From: Amblyornis subalaris
Lineage: Eukaryota; Chordata; Aves; Passeriformes; Ptilonorhynchidae
DNA length: 64,000 nt
NCBI GenBank assembly: GCA_018881555.1
Contig: JACAXG010000056.1
Span: forward strand, 1,003,462-1,067,461
Direction: 5' to 3'
The notes beneath the pieces were generated by a model, which saw nothing but the letters and a program-made list of their open reading frames with translations, searched no databases and was not told where the DNA came from. Made by a program: the position numbers and the translations under genes. Each line of letters starts with the position of its first letter. Within the stretch, counting starts at the first letter, position 1. Positions 23,401 through 35,830 of the stretch are shown here, piece by piece.

Positions 23401-26400
23401 ACATTCAGCTGGTGTGTGAAGTCATGCTGAGAACAAAACCATTGCAAGGTTTGCTGGTGTCTGACGATGCTTTGGGATTCAGAATAGGAAAGCCATTTCT
23501 GTACCACCTCTGGATCTGAGCTGTAGCTGCTGTAACAGTTAGTACAAACCAGTAAGAATACGGAAGCTGAGAACTGAGACAGTCCCAAGGTTGCAGTAAT
23601 CAATTTTTTTTTTTCCGTTTTACGAAAACTGGAGGCTCAAATATCAGGAATACTGCTGTTGGATGTAGTCCATGCAGGCAGTTGCCATTGGCTGTGGTGG
23701 GAAATTGGTGGAGTTACTCAGAAGGAATGTGTGTGAATGATGAGCAGGATGCCCCACCCATGTTGCAGGACTGCATCCTGATACCTGCCTTTCTTATCCT
23801 TAGGATTGCTGGAATTCATTGGACTGATCTGAAGGGAATGGCTTGTCTTGCAGCTCTACAGGGAGGAAATGAAGGACAGGAGGAGCAAAAGGAGAAAAAC
23901 ATTAGGGGAGGGTTTTTTTTAAAAAAAATCTCTCCTTCCTTTTGCATTGCAGACACATTAAGTACTTAACATTTTAAGAGCATCCTCTGACTTAGAAAAG
24001 CTGGCAGAGATGGGATTCAGTATGAGTCTGCCAGATTGATTTACAAATCGGCCTTACGAACTCCTGCTGCTTAAACATACCAGAATGCGACAATTAAAGC
24101 CAACATCTGGAATTCATTGGTGGAGCTGATCCTAGATAAACATTAAATGAATGTCCATTTCCTTAGCATTGGATTTCCTCTGGCTACCACAGCTTAAGCA
24201 GTGTCATCCTATCAGATGGAGCTGATGCTGATAGCAGAGCAAATGTCAAAGTCATGAGCCAGATCAATTTGTCCCATCTTTTAGCACTGAAACTAGGACT
24301 AAAGCTGGGCTGAAGACACCCACTGTTTTTTTCCACTGGACTGTGGGAATGGGTTCCTCATCTCGCTANCCTGGGCTGAGCTGGTTGTGTGACTCCCTGT
24401 CTCTCCTGTGCAGAATACTTCAGATTAGTGAAGTTAATCTCACTTGAGGAACTTTGTCTCAATACTTTCTTCTCTCTGTTTCCCCCAGATCTGTCAAGGT
24501 TACAGAAGTNTCCCTCCACTCTACAAATCCAGGGAGGGATTTTGTTTGTTCATTTGTCAGAAACAGAGAAAATCAGCTAATGAACTTGGGACTAACTCCC
24601 AAATTAGTTGCAAATTACATGAGTGGAAGCCAGTCACAACAAATACCCATATGTCTTCCTTTGCAACAAGATCTCTAGTATTCAGCATCTTCCCACTTTC
24701 ACCAGTCTGACAATCAATGGGTCCTCCTTCACTCCTCTTGCCTAGTCATTCAGCTTTATAAAAGCATCAGCTCAGCACCTTGGTTTCCTTGGGGAAAATT
24801 GCATGAGTCTTTTCATTTTCTNCCCTCCTGTGTTTTCACACTCTGCCTCTCCCCATTTTGTGGAGAAGCTGAATCCGTGTGGAAATGATCTTGGCTTGGA
24901 AGTGAGTTTTNTGGAGGCATTGGGGTTTCTGATCCCTCGTCTGTGGTTCAGCAAGGAGCAACGGAGCCATGAGGGCTGAGCTTGACATGCCTTGGAGCGC
25001 TCAGTGTCACAGTAATACCTCAAGGGCCNGTGCCTTTCAGAAACAGATCACAAGTAGGTTCCCTGCATCATCCCACTGGAATCAGAGGGATCTTCTGCAC
25101 GGAGCAGGCGCCTTCCCTCCTTTGAGCGGCCCCAGCCCGGCTGAGCTGGAGGGAGCTGTGACCCCTCTCAGGGTGCAGAGCGGGCTCAGCACAGCGCTGC
25201 AGACCCCTGGCACTTTGCATTCCCATCGGATAGAGTTGCCTGCTCGAAGAGGCAGAGGTATTTTCCTTGCTGGTTGGCCCTTTTTTCCCTTGTGGCTCTG
25301 CAAGCGTTAATCTGCAAGTGGAAACCGAAACGCCAAAGTGCTCCTCAGAGAGGAAGGATTCAGGTGAGTTTACAGCTGTGTGATTTCGCTTTCCTGGTGG
25401 CTTCTGTCAGGTGGGTTTTCCAAAGCAGCTGATAAATATTTTTCTCNCTGTTACAGTGCCCAACAGTAGCCTGGAGCCCCAGTTTCTCCCTACAGAAGAT
25501 AGACCTTTGAGGTCTATAAAATTTATACAGTGCACTTTCTGATTTTTATTAGCCCAGTAAAAGAGATCATATTTTGTGTGCTTCTGTATCTCTGGAACGT
25601 ATGGCTAGGGAATTGTTCTGTGGGGCACCAAGCTGAATGTTGTGGTGGAAAATACTGATTTTTCTGAGCTCTGAAAGTGGTAGACCAAGCAGATAATGAA
25701 AGTCCTTGAAATGCTTCAGACATGCACAGCCATTTTAGAATATCCCACAAGGGGGCTATGGGTTACATTGTCATTTAGCTTTTAGTTGTTGCTAATTAGT
25801 TCCACCTAAATACTGATTTCCCCAGCCCATTGCTCGTCTCTCAATTATAACACCCCAAAGAGTGAATTTGCTTTGCTCTCTCTATGTTTGAAAACAGTTT
25901 TGTGGCAAATGGTCTGTTTGTGGANGTGCAGTGAATCTAAATACCTTTAAAAATGTAATTATTTTTATAATACATGTACTTCCAGGCCCAACTATGAGTG
26001 GGGAGAGTAGGGCACAGCAGAAAGCAGGTCCCAGACTTTATAGTCTGAAGANATGAAGTTGATTGTGGACTGGTTAAGTAACAGAGATATAAAAAAGTAA
26101 AGGGAGTTTCTAAACCTTGTGCAGAACATTGCTAGAATAAGTGGCCTCTTTATGTCTCCCATTAGTTTTTTCTCTGCATTGTTTTTCTTATCTGGGCAGC
26201 TAAAAAAGGAAACAATGTATTGGCCAGTGAAGCACATGTTGTTTAATAGCCTGTTTCTGCTCAAATAGAAATTTGCATCAAGACTGGGTAAATAGTGGTG
26301 CTTGGGACAGGGCTGGAGAAGAACATGGACTGGAAGGTACAGGTAACTTCTCCCTGCAAAATCAGCCATGACTTTTACTTTGATAGTAAGGAAAATGGCA

Positions 26401-28070
26401 TTCTTCCAGTGAAGGAGAAAAGAAAATGGTAGCAATGCATATGAAGAAGGAATAAGAGTTTTTTCCAGGTCTAGGCAGGAATATTTTTAGGTGTACACAT
26501 TTTGCCCAAATCCTTTGTTTACTGGTAGAAAGCCTCCAAAATGACCTTATGTCAGTACACGGACAGATGTGAGAGAGGAAGGGATTGGTGCAGTGTCACT
26601 TGGGTGGGATGTTGGGGAGCCTCCTGCTTTTTCTTCTGGGAAAATCATGGCAGCTGCACAGCCTAGACACAACCTAGAGCTTGCCTCTCTTGTTTTGTGC
26701 CTCTTGCGGTGAAGGGCAGCTGAGCATAGAGGTGAGGAGGCTTTGGGTCTGTTACCTCTTCACAGTCCCAGAGGTGCTGTTAGAGGGAGATGCCACATCC
26801 TCCTGGCCTCATTCTGCCATGCAAAACCCCACTAAATAGCTGGGTCTTCACCNCAAACATAGATGAGTCCCCCTTACCACCACATGGAAGAAATAACTGA
26901 GTTCTTTGGCCTTTTGTTCAGTAAAGAGCAGTGGAAGGTAAATCTGAGGTGACTCTGTTTCCTTCTGCATCATTTTTCTAACCTAAAAATAACACTGTGG
27001 CCCTTGTGGTTGCCATTAGGGTTATTTAGTGCTACAGCCTTTTTTTTTTCCCCCTTCCCTTTCCAGAACACTGGTGCTGCTGAGCAGAAGAACTGCCCCA
27101 TTGTGCGAGCCCAAAGGAAACACTGCATAGAAAATGTGAGGAATTTTTAGGCCATGATATGTTTGGACTAGGAAGCAGGGGACTCGGAGGAATGCGGAGT
27201 ACGGTTCCAAAAATATTCCTTGCAACAGCGCTCTTGGTCAGTAACAGTTATTTTTGTTGGCCCGCCAGCTCCCTGGAGCAGGGGTGATGTCATTCCCCGG
27301 CACGGTGGAGGTGGGAATACAGAGAGTGCCCTGTGGTTTTGCAGGGCTGAGAGTGGACAGCTGAACCGAATGCCTGCTCCTGTCTCAAATGCTCTTTCAG
27401 TTGTGGAAAAAAACCCCTTAAAGGCAGCATATTGTAGGGGATGGTGGGGATAAAATAATTAAGAGCACCATAGAAACATTTTCTGTAGTTGTAGTGTCTT
27501 CCTTCCCTGTGAGCTCCCTTCCTCTTAGGTCTTCTACTTTTGTCGTCTCAGTGATTTATGNGCTTTGGGGTGCTTTTTGGGTTATGTTTATGATGTTACA
27601 CTGCTTTTGTTACTAAAACTGATCAATCATAGCATGTAGTGCTCTGGTGTCTTGAGCATCTCTGCCTGAGACACAGGCATGTGAATGTCTTCACAGTGAT
27701 TCAAGTAAGCTGATAATATACCCTAGAACACCTCTGGAGAAGAAAACCAGCTTTTTTTTTTCTTTAATAAACAGAACGGAGAAGTAAAATATTGGGACTT
27801 TTTCCGTGCTGGTGACTCTCAATGCTCATAGTGGTCTTGGTGATGCTGATTTGACTTTGATTTACATGTGAGAGAGAGGCCAAGAAATAGAGAAACTGCA
27901 ATTTTTAGAAAAAGTTTATCTNTGCTGATGAGCTGGTAAAAGCTGTGTGCATCCATGTGTGGTATGAACCCAGCAAGATGTAGCTTCACCTCAGTCCTCC
28001 NTAACCTGAATTATGTTCAGCACATTACCCCAGAGACAGGGGTGCCACTGCATACTGGACACAAGGCAAG

Positions 28071-28145
28071 GAGTTAAGAAACCTGGATTTTAATCCTGGT
28101 TCTGGTATTTAAGCACTGGGTGCCACTGGTTATTGGTTTCTACCT
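28071..28145 (+). repeat. Possible MIR-like SINE remnant
   Basis: 'gagttaagaaacctggattt' and 'taatcctggttctggtattt' resemble the sense MIR sequence around 'gcctgggttcaaatcctggctctgccactt', with 'acctgggtctta' further on. Divergence is high. Confidence 0.4.
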
Positions 28146-28899
28146 GGGTCTTACATATGACACTTGTATGGGGACTGTGTTCATCCTCAAGGGGCTCTAA
28201 TTTTTGTTATGCACCTGGATTTAATTGCAGCTACGCTGTTTGCTTCTTCACCAGCCCTAGTGAAAGTTGTGTCTATTGACTTGATATGAAGGACAACATA
28301 TTTGAGCTATGGGAGTGGTCAAAAACTCTCCTATTCAGGTCTTCATTGCATCATATTTTACGGGGAAAGGAAGAACCTGTAAAAAACCCACAGAGCTGCC
28401 TTTCCTCAGCCAGGTATCTTGGGGCTGCAGAGGGAAGAAAACTGTACAAAACCAATATATGAATGCAAAGGTTTCCTAACCTTGAAACTTAACTTCTGGG
28501 TTGATAGAATCCATGCAATGCTGACAGTTACACAGTGGCAGGAAATTGTTAAAGGTGTCAGGTTTTCCATTTTAATTCTGGGAACACCCTGGCTGTAGGT
28601 TTCCTTGAAAATGTTGCTGAAATGATCCCTCTTTCTAAATTGGAAAGATTTACAATTCACCTTTTCTGTTAACCTCTTGTTCCTCCAAAGGTTAAGTAAG
28701 GGAAATTCCTCTTTTTAACACTGGTAGCTGTTTGACAAGCTCTCCTCAGCGGTGGGTAACAGTGGATTTCTCAGCAAATGCGCCAATGTAATCACAAGAG
28801 AAACATTTACTTGCAAGTTGACTACAGAGGTCTTAGAAAACTGCTTCTGTCNTATAATTCATATGCCCTGTTTAATTTTCACTGTTGCATAATGTACCA

Positions 28900-29253
28900 G
28901 AATGGAATAGCATAGAATAGAACAGATCATTTCAGTTGGACGGGACCTGCAGCAATCATCTGAGCAATTCAGGGATGACCAACTCAAAGTATGCTGTTAA
29001 GGGCATCAAACACTGACAGGCCCAGGGCATCAACCACCGCTCTGGAAAGNCTGTTCCAGTCTTTGACCACCNTCTGGGTAAAGAAATGTTTCCTAATGTC
29101 CAGTCTAAACCTCCCCTGGTGCAGCTTTGATCCATTCCCACACATCCTGGCACTGGGTACCAGGGAGAAGAGCTCAAGCCTTCCTTCCACACTTCCCCTC
29201 CTCAGCAAGCTGTAGAGAGTGACTTGTTGCCCCACAGCCTTCTTTTCTCCAAA
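28900..29253 (-). mobile_element. CR1 LINE 3'-end fragment (first of a tandem pair)
   Basis: Begins with the reverse complement of the CR1 octamer tail ('catagaatagaacag') and 'ttggacgggacctgcag'. It continues through 'agnctgttccagtctttgacc', 'gtaaagaaatgtttcctaa' and 'aaacctcccctggtgcagct' to 'tcttttctccaaact'. The order and wording match avian CR1 3' UTR sequence on the minus strand. It is 5'-truncated, as is normal for CR1, and abuts a second CR1 copy in the same orientation. Confidence 0.9.
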
Positions 29254-29255
29254 CT

Positions 29256-29399
29256 GGAATCATAGGAGTGTCTAGGTTGGAAAAGACCTTTGAGATCATT
29301 GAATCCAAGTAATAACCCTGTTCCAGTGCTCGACAACCCTTATGGTGAAGAAATTTTTCCTAATATCCACTCTTAACCTCCCCTAACACAACTTGAGGA
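29256..29399 (-). mobile_element. CR1 LINE 3'-end fragment (second of the pair, internally deleted)
   Basis: Starts 'ggaatcataggagtgtctag' and 'ttggaaaagacctttgagat', then jumps from the region after 'taaccctgttccagtg' to 'ctcgacaacccttatggtga', which in complete copies lies well over a hundred bases further on, so an internal deletion is likely. It ends near 'cacaacttgaggac'. It belongs to a different CR1 subfamily from its neighbour, judging by the 'ttggaaaagacc' version of the tail. Confidence 0.85.
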
Positions 29400-29426
29400 C
29401 AGCAGCACAGTCAACTTACGCAGGTG

Positions 29427-29466
29427 AAATAAATATAAATAAAATAAATATAAAATATATATAAAG
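29427..29466. repeat. AT-rich simple repeat (AAATAAATATA-type)
   Basis: A run of aaataaatataaataaaat and related units lies just downstream of the CR1 pair. It contains no G or C over about 40 bases. Confidence 0.85.
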
Positions 29467-30459
29467 AAGAGTGGGGTCTGTTATATTTTGTGTTAGCATC
29501 AGGGAGCATCAGGCTCACCTTTGACCAGGACATCTTTCCTCAAGCTTTGCTGGAGAAAAGATGGAGCTTTGCTAATGTGAGATAGAGGCAGTGGAGGCCA
29601 CTAGTTCAGGTGCNGGATGGCGGCTGAGTGATGAACTTGGAGTGTAGGAGAAGGAAAGGATGCTCCAGTGTGTTTTGGAGGTGCTATCCCAGGCTGTTGG
29701 TGAGTGAAGTCTGGGGCAGTGATGGGGTACTCTGGGATAAGGAGATGGGAGCTAATTTAAATTAAAACTAGAGCACCTATGGGGAGGACTGAAAAGCTGA
29801 TGTCACTCTGGAAAGGAAAAGTCGGTGAAGCTCTTGGAGAGTCTGGAAAGGTTCTCCCAGGAATAATCCATGTTCCTAGATTTCTGTCCAGAATGGCTAA
29901 ATAATTAGCTGTGTCTTCCCTGCATGGATTTAGTTGGGATGGGTTAAAAAAATTAGTTGTGACTGGTGTTTCATCAGAACTACTTGGTTTATGTGTGAAG
30001 CAGCCATGGGAGGCTGTGGGGAAACTCTGGGCTGGGGAATATGTCGGGGTTAATAGACCAGTCAGTCCCTTGATTAGCTCTACCCTGGCAGCTGCCTAGT
30101 AGTCAGCTTCCAGTATAAATAATCCTTCAGCTCTGGGGTTGATATTTCCAAAGCTTAAAATATGAAGGCCATACTGTGCTCTTTCTCAATATCATGACCT
30201 TAATAGGTTTCCAGTAAGAGCTGTAAAAATCGTCCCCGCAGCCGCTCCGCTTTGACTTGAAAACATCTGTGCGACAGTGCATGGCTCTCTGTCCCGGACA
30301 GGACTGAGTGAAGACCAGTGCCTAATTGGAGAAGGAAGGTCTTTGATGTGCCCCAGATGAAAGACATCAGATGGTCTCTCTAATTAGTCACTGAAGTAGA
30401 TTTGTAGTTTTGAAGCAAGTTGAATCAGAAGCATTAATGGTCATGGCTATTAATTTTTA

Positions 30460-30706
30460 GAATAGAATAGACTATTTTGGTTGGAAGAAACCTACAGCGA
30501 CCATCTAGTCCAAGTGCNTGACCAATTCAGGGCTGACCAGAAGTTAAAACATGTTGTTGAGAGCATTGTCCAAATGGCTCTTAGAACACTGGCGNGCTTG
30601 GGGCATTGACCACCTCTCTGGGAAGCCTGTTCCAGTGTGTGACCACACTCTGGCTAAAGAAATGCTTCTTGATGTCCAGTTTAAGCCTTCTCTGGTCCAG
30701 CTTTGA
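30460..30706 (-). mobile_element. CR1 LINE 3'-end fragment
   Basis: Minus-strand CR1 landmarks are present in order: 'gaatagaatagactattttg', 'ggttggaagaaacctacagc', 'gaccatctagtccaagtgc', 'gggaagcctgttccagtgtg' and 'gtccagtttaagccttctct'. It is very similar in layout to the copy at 28900-29253, so probably from a related subfamily. It is truncated at the 5' end of the element near 'ccagctttga'. Confidence 0.9.
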
Positions 30707-32054
30707 AATTTTTGTGTCTGTTCTTCAGTCAGTCAGATAAACTGCTGTGACTGGGTATACTGGTCTCTTGGGACACGTACTGAAGGAGACAAACAGGACA
30801 AAGGAAGCAGCAGCACACTGTCCTGCACTGGGAAAAACAGGTAGAGATGAGGGTTTGAAGAGGGTGATGGTTAAAAGGTCCCAAGTGCTTTGTTTTAGGG
30901 AACTCAGTGGGGCAGGTTATGAACATCTTATGCTGACACCTAAAGCATAAGGGGTTTATTGACACATTCTGTGGTACCCATGGGTTAGTTACCAAATGCC
31001 GTGAAAATTGAAACAAGATTGTATAGAGGAAGTTTTATACAACTGACAGAGACACCAGGGGAAGCTAAGACAGCTTTTGACTGAAGGAGTCATGGCCCTT
31101 ACAATGAAGATGGTGAAATGGGGGATGTGCCAACAATTTCCTGGAGGGCAAAGTCCTGTGTGTCTCCTAGAGCCTTGCCGTGCTATTGATATGAAAAAGG
31201 GCTGTTGAAACAGGGTCTTCCCACAGTCACTTCCTCACACTGGCTTCGCAACACCTTCCCCCAGTGAAATTCCTGCCTTTACTTCAGTCATTAGCAGAGT
31301 CCCAGTTTTTAGCCAGCTGTTTCCCCAAGGGTTGCTCTGCAGGGCAGGTCATTGCTGCCAGGACCCTCTAAAGAAGATTTCTCTGTCTGGATTGTACTGT
31401 GAAGCAAAGCCGGCAGTGAACACTGGATTCATTTTCTGTGTTATTGTTAGAGTGAGCTCTTTATAACCATTCAATTTTCTTTTAAATAAATCCCATTTGG
31501 AAAAACAAATCCTGCCCATAAAAGCAGCTCTCTGTGCTGGGTTAGTTTTCAGCATACCATACACAGCTGTATATTTGGGTTTATGTCTCCAGGCTAAATT
31601 CTCATTCCTGTGTGCAAGCAGCNTGTTCATGTTAAAGCAATGCTGTTTCTTGGGACTCTGGGGCTTTCATTGGCATTAGGGAAGAGGGAAGAGAGTAAGT
31701 TAGGAAAGTGAATAAGCCAGTTTGTGCCAGGGAGTCTTGTGTGAAAGATTAGAAGGGGACCAAGTTCATGCCCATGGAGTCTAAGGTGGTACAGATCCCT
31801 ATGCCAGCTTTTCCCCAGTCTTCTGTGCATTGAATGATCCCTGCTAGTCTGGCTGCCAGGTCTGAGTCTATTTGTTCTGATCCCTTCTTCTTCCTCCGTG
31901 CTGTTCCAAGTCCCTTGTGCACCATGGAGATGAAGCATNATTTCTGACCACATGCAGAGGGAAGATGGACGTCAGACCCATCTGGAGCAGAAGTGTGATT
32001 TTTCTCTGGCAGTGAATTTTCTGTGCCCACAGAGGATGCTGGGAGGGCTGAATA

Positions 32055-32105
32055 GGGAGAGATGCTCTTTAAAATCCCCTCCAACCCAGGCCATCCTATG
32101 ATTCA
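32055..32105 (+). mobile_element. Very short CR1 LINE 3' end
   Basis: Reads 'gagatgctctttaaaatccc', then 'ctccaacccaggccatccta' and 'tgattc', the sense-strand CR1 3' terminus ('...cttccaacccaaaccattctatgattc'). Only about 50 bases are recognisable, which fits severe 5' truncation. A small open frame crossing it on the other strand is not a gene. Confidence 0.75.
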
Positions 32106-34424
32106 TGCTTTCCAAAGATGTGCAGCTTAAGTTTAAGCTTCACCACTTCACACAGGCTATCTCTTTAAATTCCTTTCTCTCCTTTTTTTTTCCCTGCAAG
32201 AGAGAGATGAGAAGAAGCAATTGTCCCACAATTGTTGCCAATTCCTTGCTGGCTGACACTTAAATATAAGGAAAAGTCAGCAAAATATAGAATCTGTGAA
32301 GGGGGAGAGAGAGATCTCAAAAGAAACCATGGGAATGTTTGAAACAAAAGTGCTATTATTCATCGTGGGCTTCATTTTAGTATTTCCAGTGTGTAAGGCA
32401 CTGCAGACCTCCACTGCTGGGACACAGAATGGGAAATTTCAGCTGGAAAGAGCCATCTGAAGATATAGTTCTGAAGAAGTGTGAGGCACCCTCTTCCTTT
32501 CCATCCGCATTACATCTGGAATTGTTTCACACAGTTATTTATGCTACAACAATGGAGCTATTAATGCTACAACAATAACACTTCGCAGTTCTTTAATGAG
32601 CTTTCAAAGAACATTGTTAGTGCAGGGTCGCACTTAAATTATGTAAGACTATTTTAAAGTACTTTTCTTTTAATTTCTGTGTCTAATTCTTGAAACATAG
32701 CAGTTTATTTCTGCCTCTTTCTGCCTTGGATGTTAGAGAATTCAAAGACCTATTTCTGGATTTTGTCTTTGCAGAGAGCTTGGGGCTTTTTTTCAGCAAG
32801 ATTTGAGTGGTGGAAGGAAGCCTGGTTTAACACTTTAGCCAGAGCACAGGATGAAATATTTTAAAGCAACTTTTGCTTGCTCTAGGGCCTGTGTGCCACT
32901 GTTGAGGAGGTGGAGCAGGATTTTGGACACTGAAAAGAAACTGTATTGCTCTGCATAATGCAGAGCAAATTGTATTGGGACTTCCTAGTCCTCAGCACAG
33001 AAAGTTGGCCAAAGGCTCCTGCTCCTACATTGCTTTTGACCTCCTGTTCATCCTTCCTTGCGTGAAACAATGCAACACTCATGGGAGAAAAGTTCTTCAG
33101 TTCCTGTGGATCTTCACAGCTTGCAAAAGGCTCAGCGTTTGCNTGGCTTCTGCTGAAACAATTTCCTTGCAAAAACATTGTAATAGAAATCGAAAAAGTA
33201 GTGCCTTTATTTCAAGTGGCAGATCTCCGGCTCAGGTAAAAGAAGCTGAGCTGAGGTTTTCATTAGAATTCTCTTGTTTTAGGAAATAAGTGAAATGTGG
33301 GTTCTGATAATCTGAAGGGTTAGGACTAAATGAGAAGAGGCAGAGGGAGAGAGGAGGGATATTCAGACTCGTGCCTGCAGTGTGGCTGGGAGCCTGTGGC
33401 TCGGGCTTGCCTTTGGGCCAGACCCTCAGCAGCATTTCCTCAGCAATTCACGTCACACCAGCAACACTTCACTTTTCCTCAAGTAGANGTTTTACAAGCT
33501 GAGTTCCTGTCCNTGGGGAGAAATAACAAGTGCGTGTGATTAGGAAGGTGATTTGATAGGACTGAAAAGGAAAGTTTTTAAATGGAGGTAAATATTTAGT
33601 GCTTGTGTCAGTTGTGCACAGCATTTGATTTCCTTAGTGCTTTAGTTCTCCTCCCTCCCTCTCCACTTACGTCTCTCTGTCACTTGCAGTTTGGTGTGAC
33701 ATGGAAGAGCCTGATAGAGGTTTATGAAGTGGAGGCTTTTGCAGACCTTTAATTTGAAGTGTGGTGGTGTGGTGGCCAGCAGTGTGTTGATAAAAAGCTG
33801 CCTTGTGCAGTCTCTTGAGCTTCAGTCTAGCCTGAGTTGCCATTTGCTTGAGAATGTGCCAAAGTTGAATTTGATTCTCTGGTTTTGAGATCTGCTTTCT
33901 GTCTGCGGGAAAAACCTTGCGTGTATTCTTTCAGGATCCAAGATTTACACCATGGGAGAGCAGGGCTTATGGAATTATCTTCTTCATATCCTTTCACACC
34001 TCTCCTGCAGTGACCAGCAGCAGAGGAAACAGCAGCAGATAATTGTGTCCATTGGGTGAAGAAGGGGCGGGTGACACCATAGACCCTTGGCGAGGGATTG
34101 AGGAAAGGGGATGTGCCAAGATAGAAAGATCCCGGGAATCCACTGCCCATTCCCAGCTATGAACTCTGCCTGGCCCACCCNAGAATTGGTCTTTTTTTTT
34201 TGTTATTACTGTCTTGTCCCCCTCAGCCTACTTTTTTTTCCTCCCAAGCAGCTTTAAATACATTGGAATTATTCCTTATTTGTGTCAGTGCTCAGAGGTG
34301 CCAACAGAAAGCAAAGNCACGTTGTGCTGGGCATTTTTCTAACATGTAGCAAGAAATAGACCTCACCCCTATGATCTTACAGGGTAGGTCAACTACACAG
34401 AGAAGTGATGAGTGACAGGCCTTG

Positions 34425-34527
34425 TCCTATTTTACTGAGTGAGGGAACTTGCCTGAAATCCCAAAGGAAGTTTATACAGAAACTAGAAACTGAACCCTTG
34501 TGTTACAAGTCCAGGTGCCATAATCAG
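34425..34527 (-). repeat. Possible MIR-like SINE remnant
   Basis: 'tttactgagtgagggaactt', 'gcctgaaatcccaaaggaag' and 'aactgaacccttgtgttaca' follow the order of a minus-strand MIR (acagatgaggaaactgagg, cttgcccaaggtcacac, tcgaacccaggtc). Similarity is weak and judged by eye. Confidence 0.4.
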
Positions 34528-35740
34528 TTTTTCCTTCTTTTCCAAAACTTAATAAGAGNGATTATTTTTCTCCAGAGAGGGTTTGTTGGGTTTTTTTTTT
34601 TATTTCCTGATACAGAACCTAAATATTTTCTTTTTGAATTTCATTCTGCTAGTTTGAGGTAGACACACTGTAAAAAATTCAATATCCCCTTTTGATTTGG
34701 CTTTTTACTATTTGCTACACACATACCTGACAGAGAACAGTGACTGCCAGGTTTGCTCCTGCACACAGAGACAAGATCTGGTGGTGCATCAGGAAACTCC
34801 TCTAACACATATGGAAGATATTGTGTGTTGAAATTTGCCAATCAGACAGGCTTATAAAGTATATTAAATCAAGCTATCAGTGTGGGCTGCAGTGGCTGAA
34901 TATTCCTTTCCATAGCTGCCAGCAGCATTAGGACTGCAGCTGAGGGTCACCAAGTCTCTCGATTCTGGGTGGCTTGCAGCAAAATTTGCTCACCTCCCAC
35001 AACAAGCCCTTGAAGACTGGAGCACTGGTCATTCTGAGAGCAAACCCCAGATTTTCTTGTCTAAATTCTCCTAGAGTTTGTTTAAACCAGAATTTTCTGC
35101 GAGAATACGGTTTCTGTGCTAAAAAAATCCAATTTTCCGTGAGAAAAATGGTGAGGAAAATACTTCCATAGATATGTCATCTTGAAGGTGTATAATGCCT
35201 GTAGGGCCTTTCTGACCAAACCCAGCTCAAAGGAGGTGCAGAAAAGCTGATATCCATGAGGGACCAGGATAGGGTGAGGTGTCCTGGGAGGGCTATGCCN
35301 CGTGCTCACCATGGAGGTTTTTAGCTTTGCAGCAAGAAGGAAGTCATATCAAAGCATGCAAGATGTTTTTCTGTCCTTGTTCCTACACTGCCATGGCTTG
35401 CTCCCCATATAATGCTTATTTTGCCCCTGCACAGTATCTTGTGTGATGCTTTACCCGGGAGGACTCACACAGAATAGGGGTTTATATCCACTTCGGGTAA
35501 ATGACAGTCTTCAAGAAAGTGAAGGATGAAGGTTGTTTNGTCTGATTAGAACATATTCTAGAGTAATGCCTCTGTGATTCAGACCAAAGGGAGTTTTTTG
35601 GGTATGCACTGTACAGTAATTACGCAAATTGGAATTTTGAACTAGAACAAACTCCTTTGCTTTTTTTAAAAAACTGCAATGAGATTTTTAACGATGATGG
35701 ATGATCAGCACACTGGTTTTATGTTTTGCCCAAGAGGGTT

Positions 35741-35830
35741 GAATCATAGATGTAAGAGCTGGAAAAGCCTTACAGAAAGAGATCATCTAATCATCCCCAA
35801 GAAGACAGGATCATATTAATTTGTGATGGT
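35741..35830 (-). mobile_element. Diverged CR1/L3-like 3'-end remnant
   Basis: 'gaatcatagatgtaagagct' followed by 'ggaaaagccttacagaaaga' and 'gatcatctaatcatcccc' resembles the minus-strand tail shared by old CR1 and L3 elements. The match fades after about 35800. An L2/MIR-type tail is an alternative. Confidence 0.5.

Larger units (their letters stand above)
10574..28899 (+). other. FGFRL1: FGFRL1 downstream intron, segment 1 (non-coding)
   Basis: This is the start of the intron following the Ig1 exon. No following FGFRL1 exon is visible. Two MIR-like remnants (13341-13420 and 13806-13900) and another at 28071-28145 are the only repeats I can suggest. There is a pyrimidine-rich tract at 20441-20463 and a T8A8 run at 23913-23928. 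A 232-codon antisense frame at 14825-15523 and an acceptor-like site near 21174 are discussed as findings and are not accepted as genes. Confidence 0.65.

Noticed and set aside
28956..29235. Two overlapping minus-strand frames of about 80 codons
   Set aside because: They lie entirely within the CR1 3' untranslated region, a common source of spurious frames in bird genomes.
31749..32084. 111-codon minus-strand frame
   Set aside because: Its start overlaps the antisense of a CR1 3' end and the rest has no recognisable feature. Length is within chance expectation.
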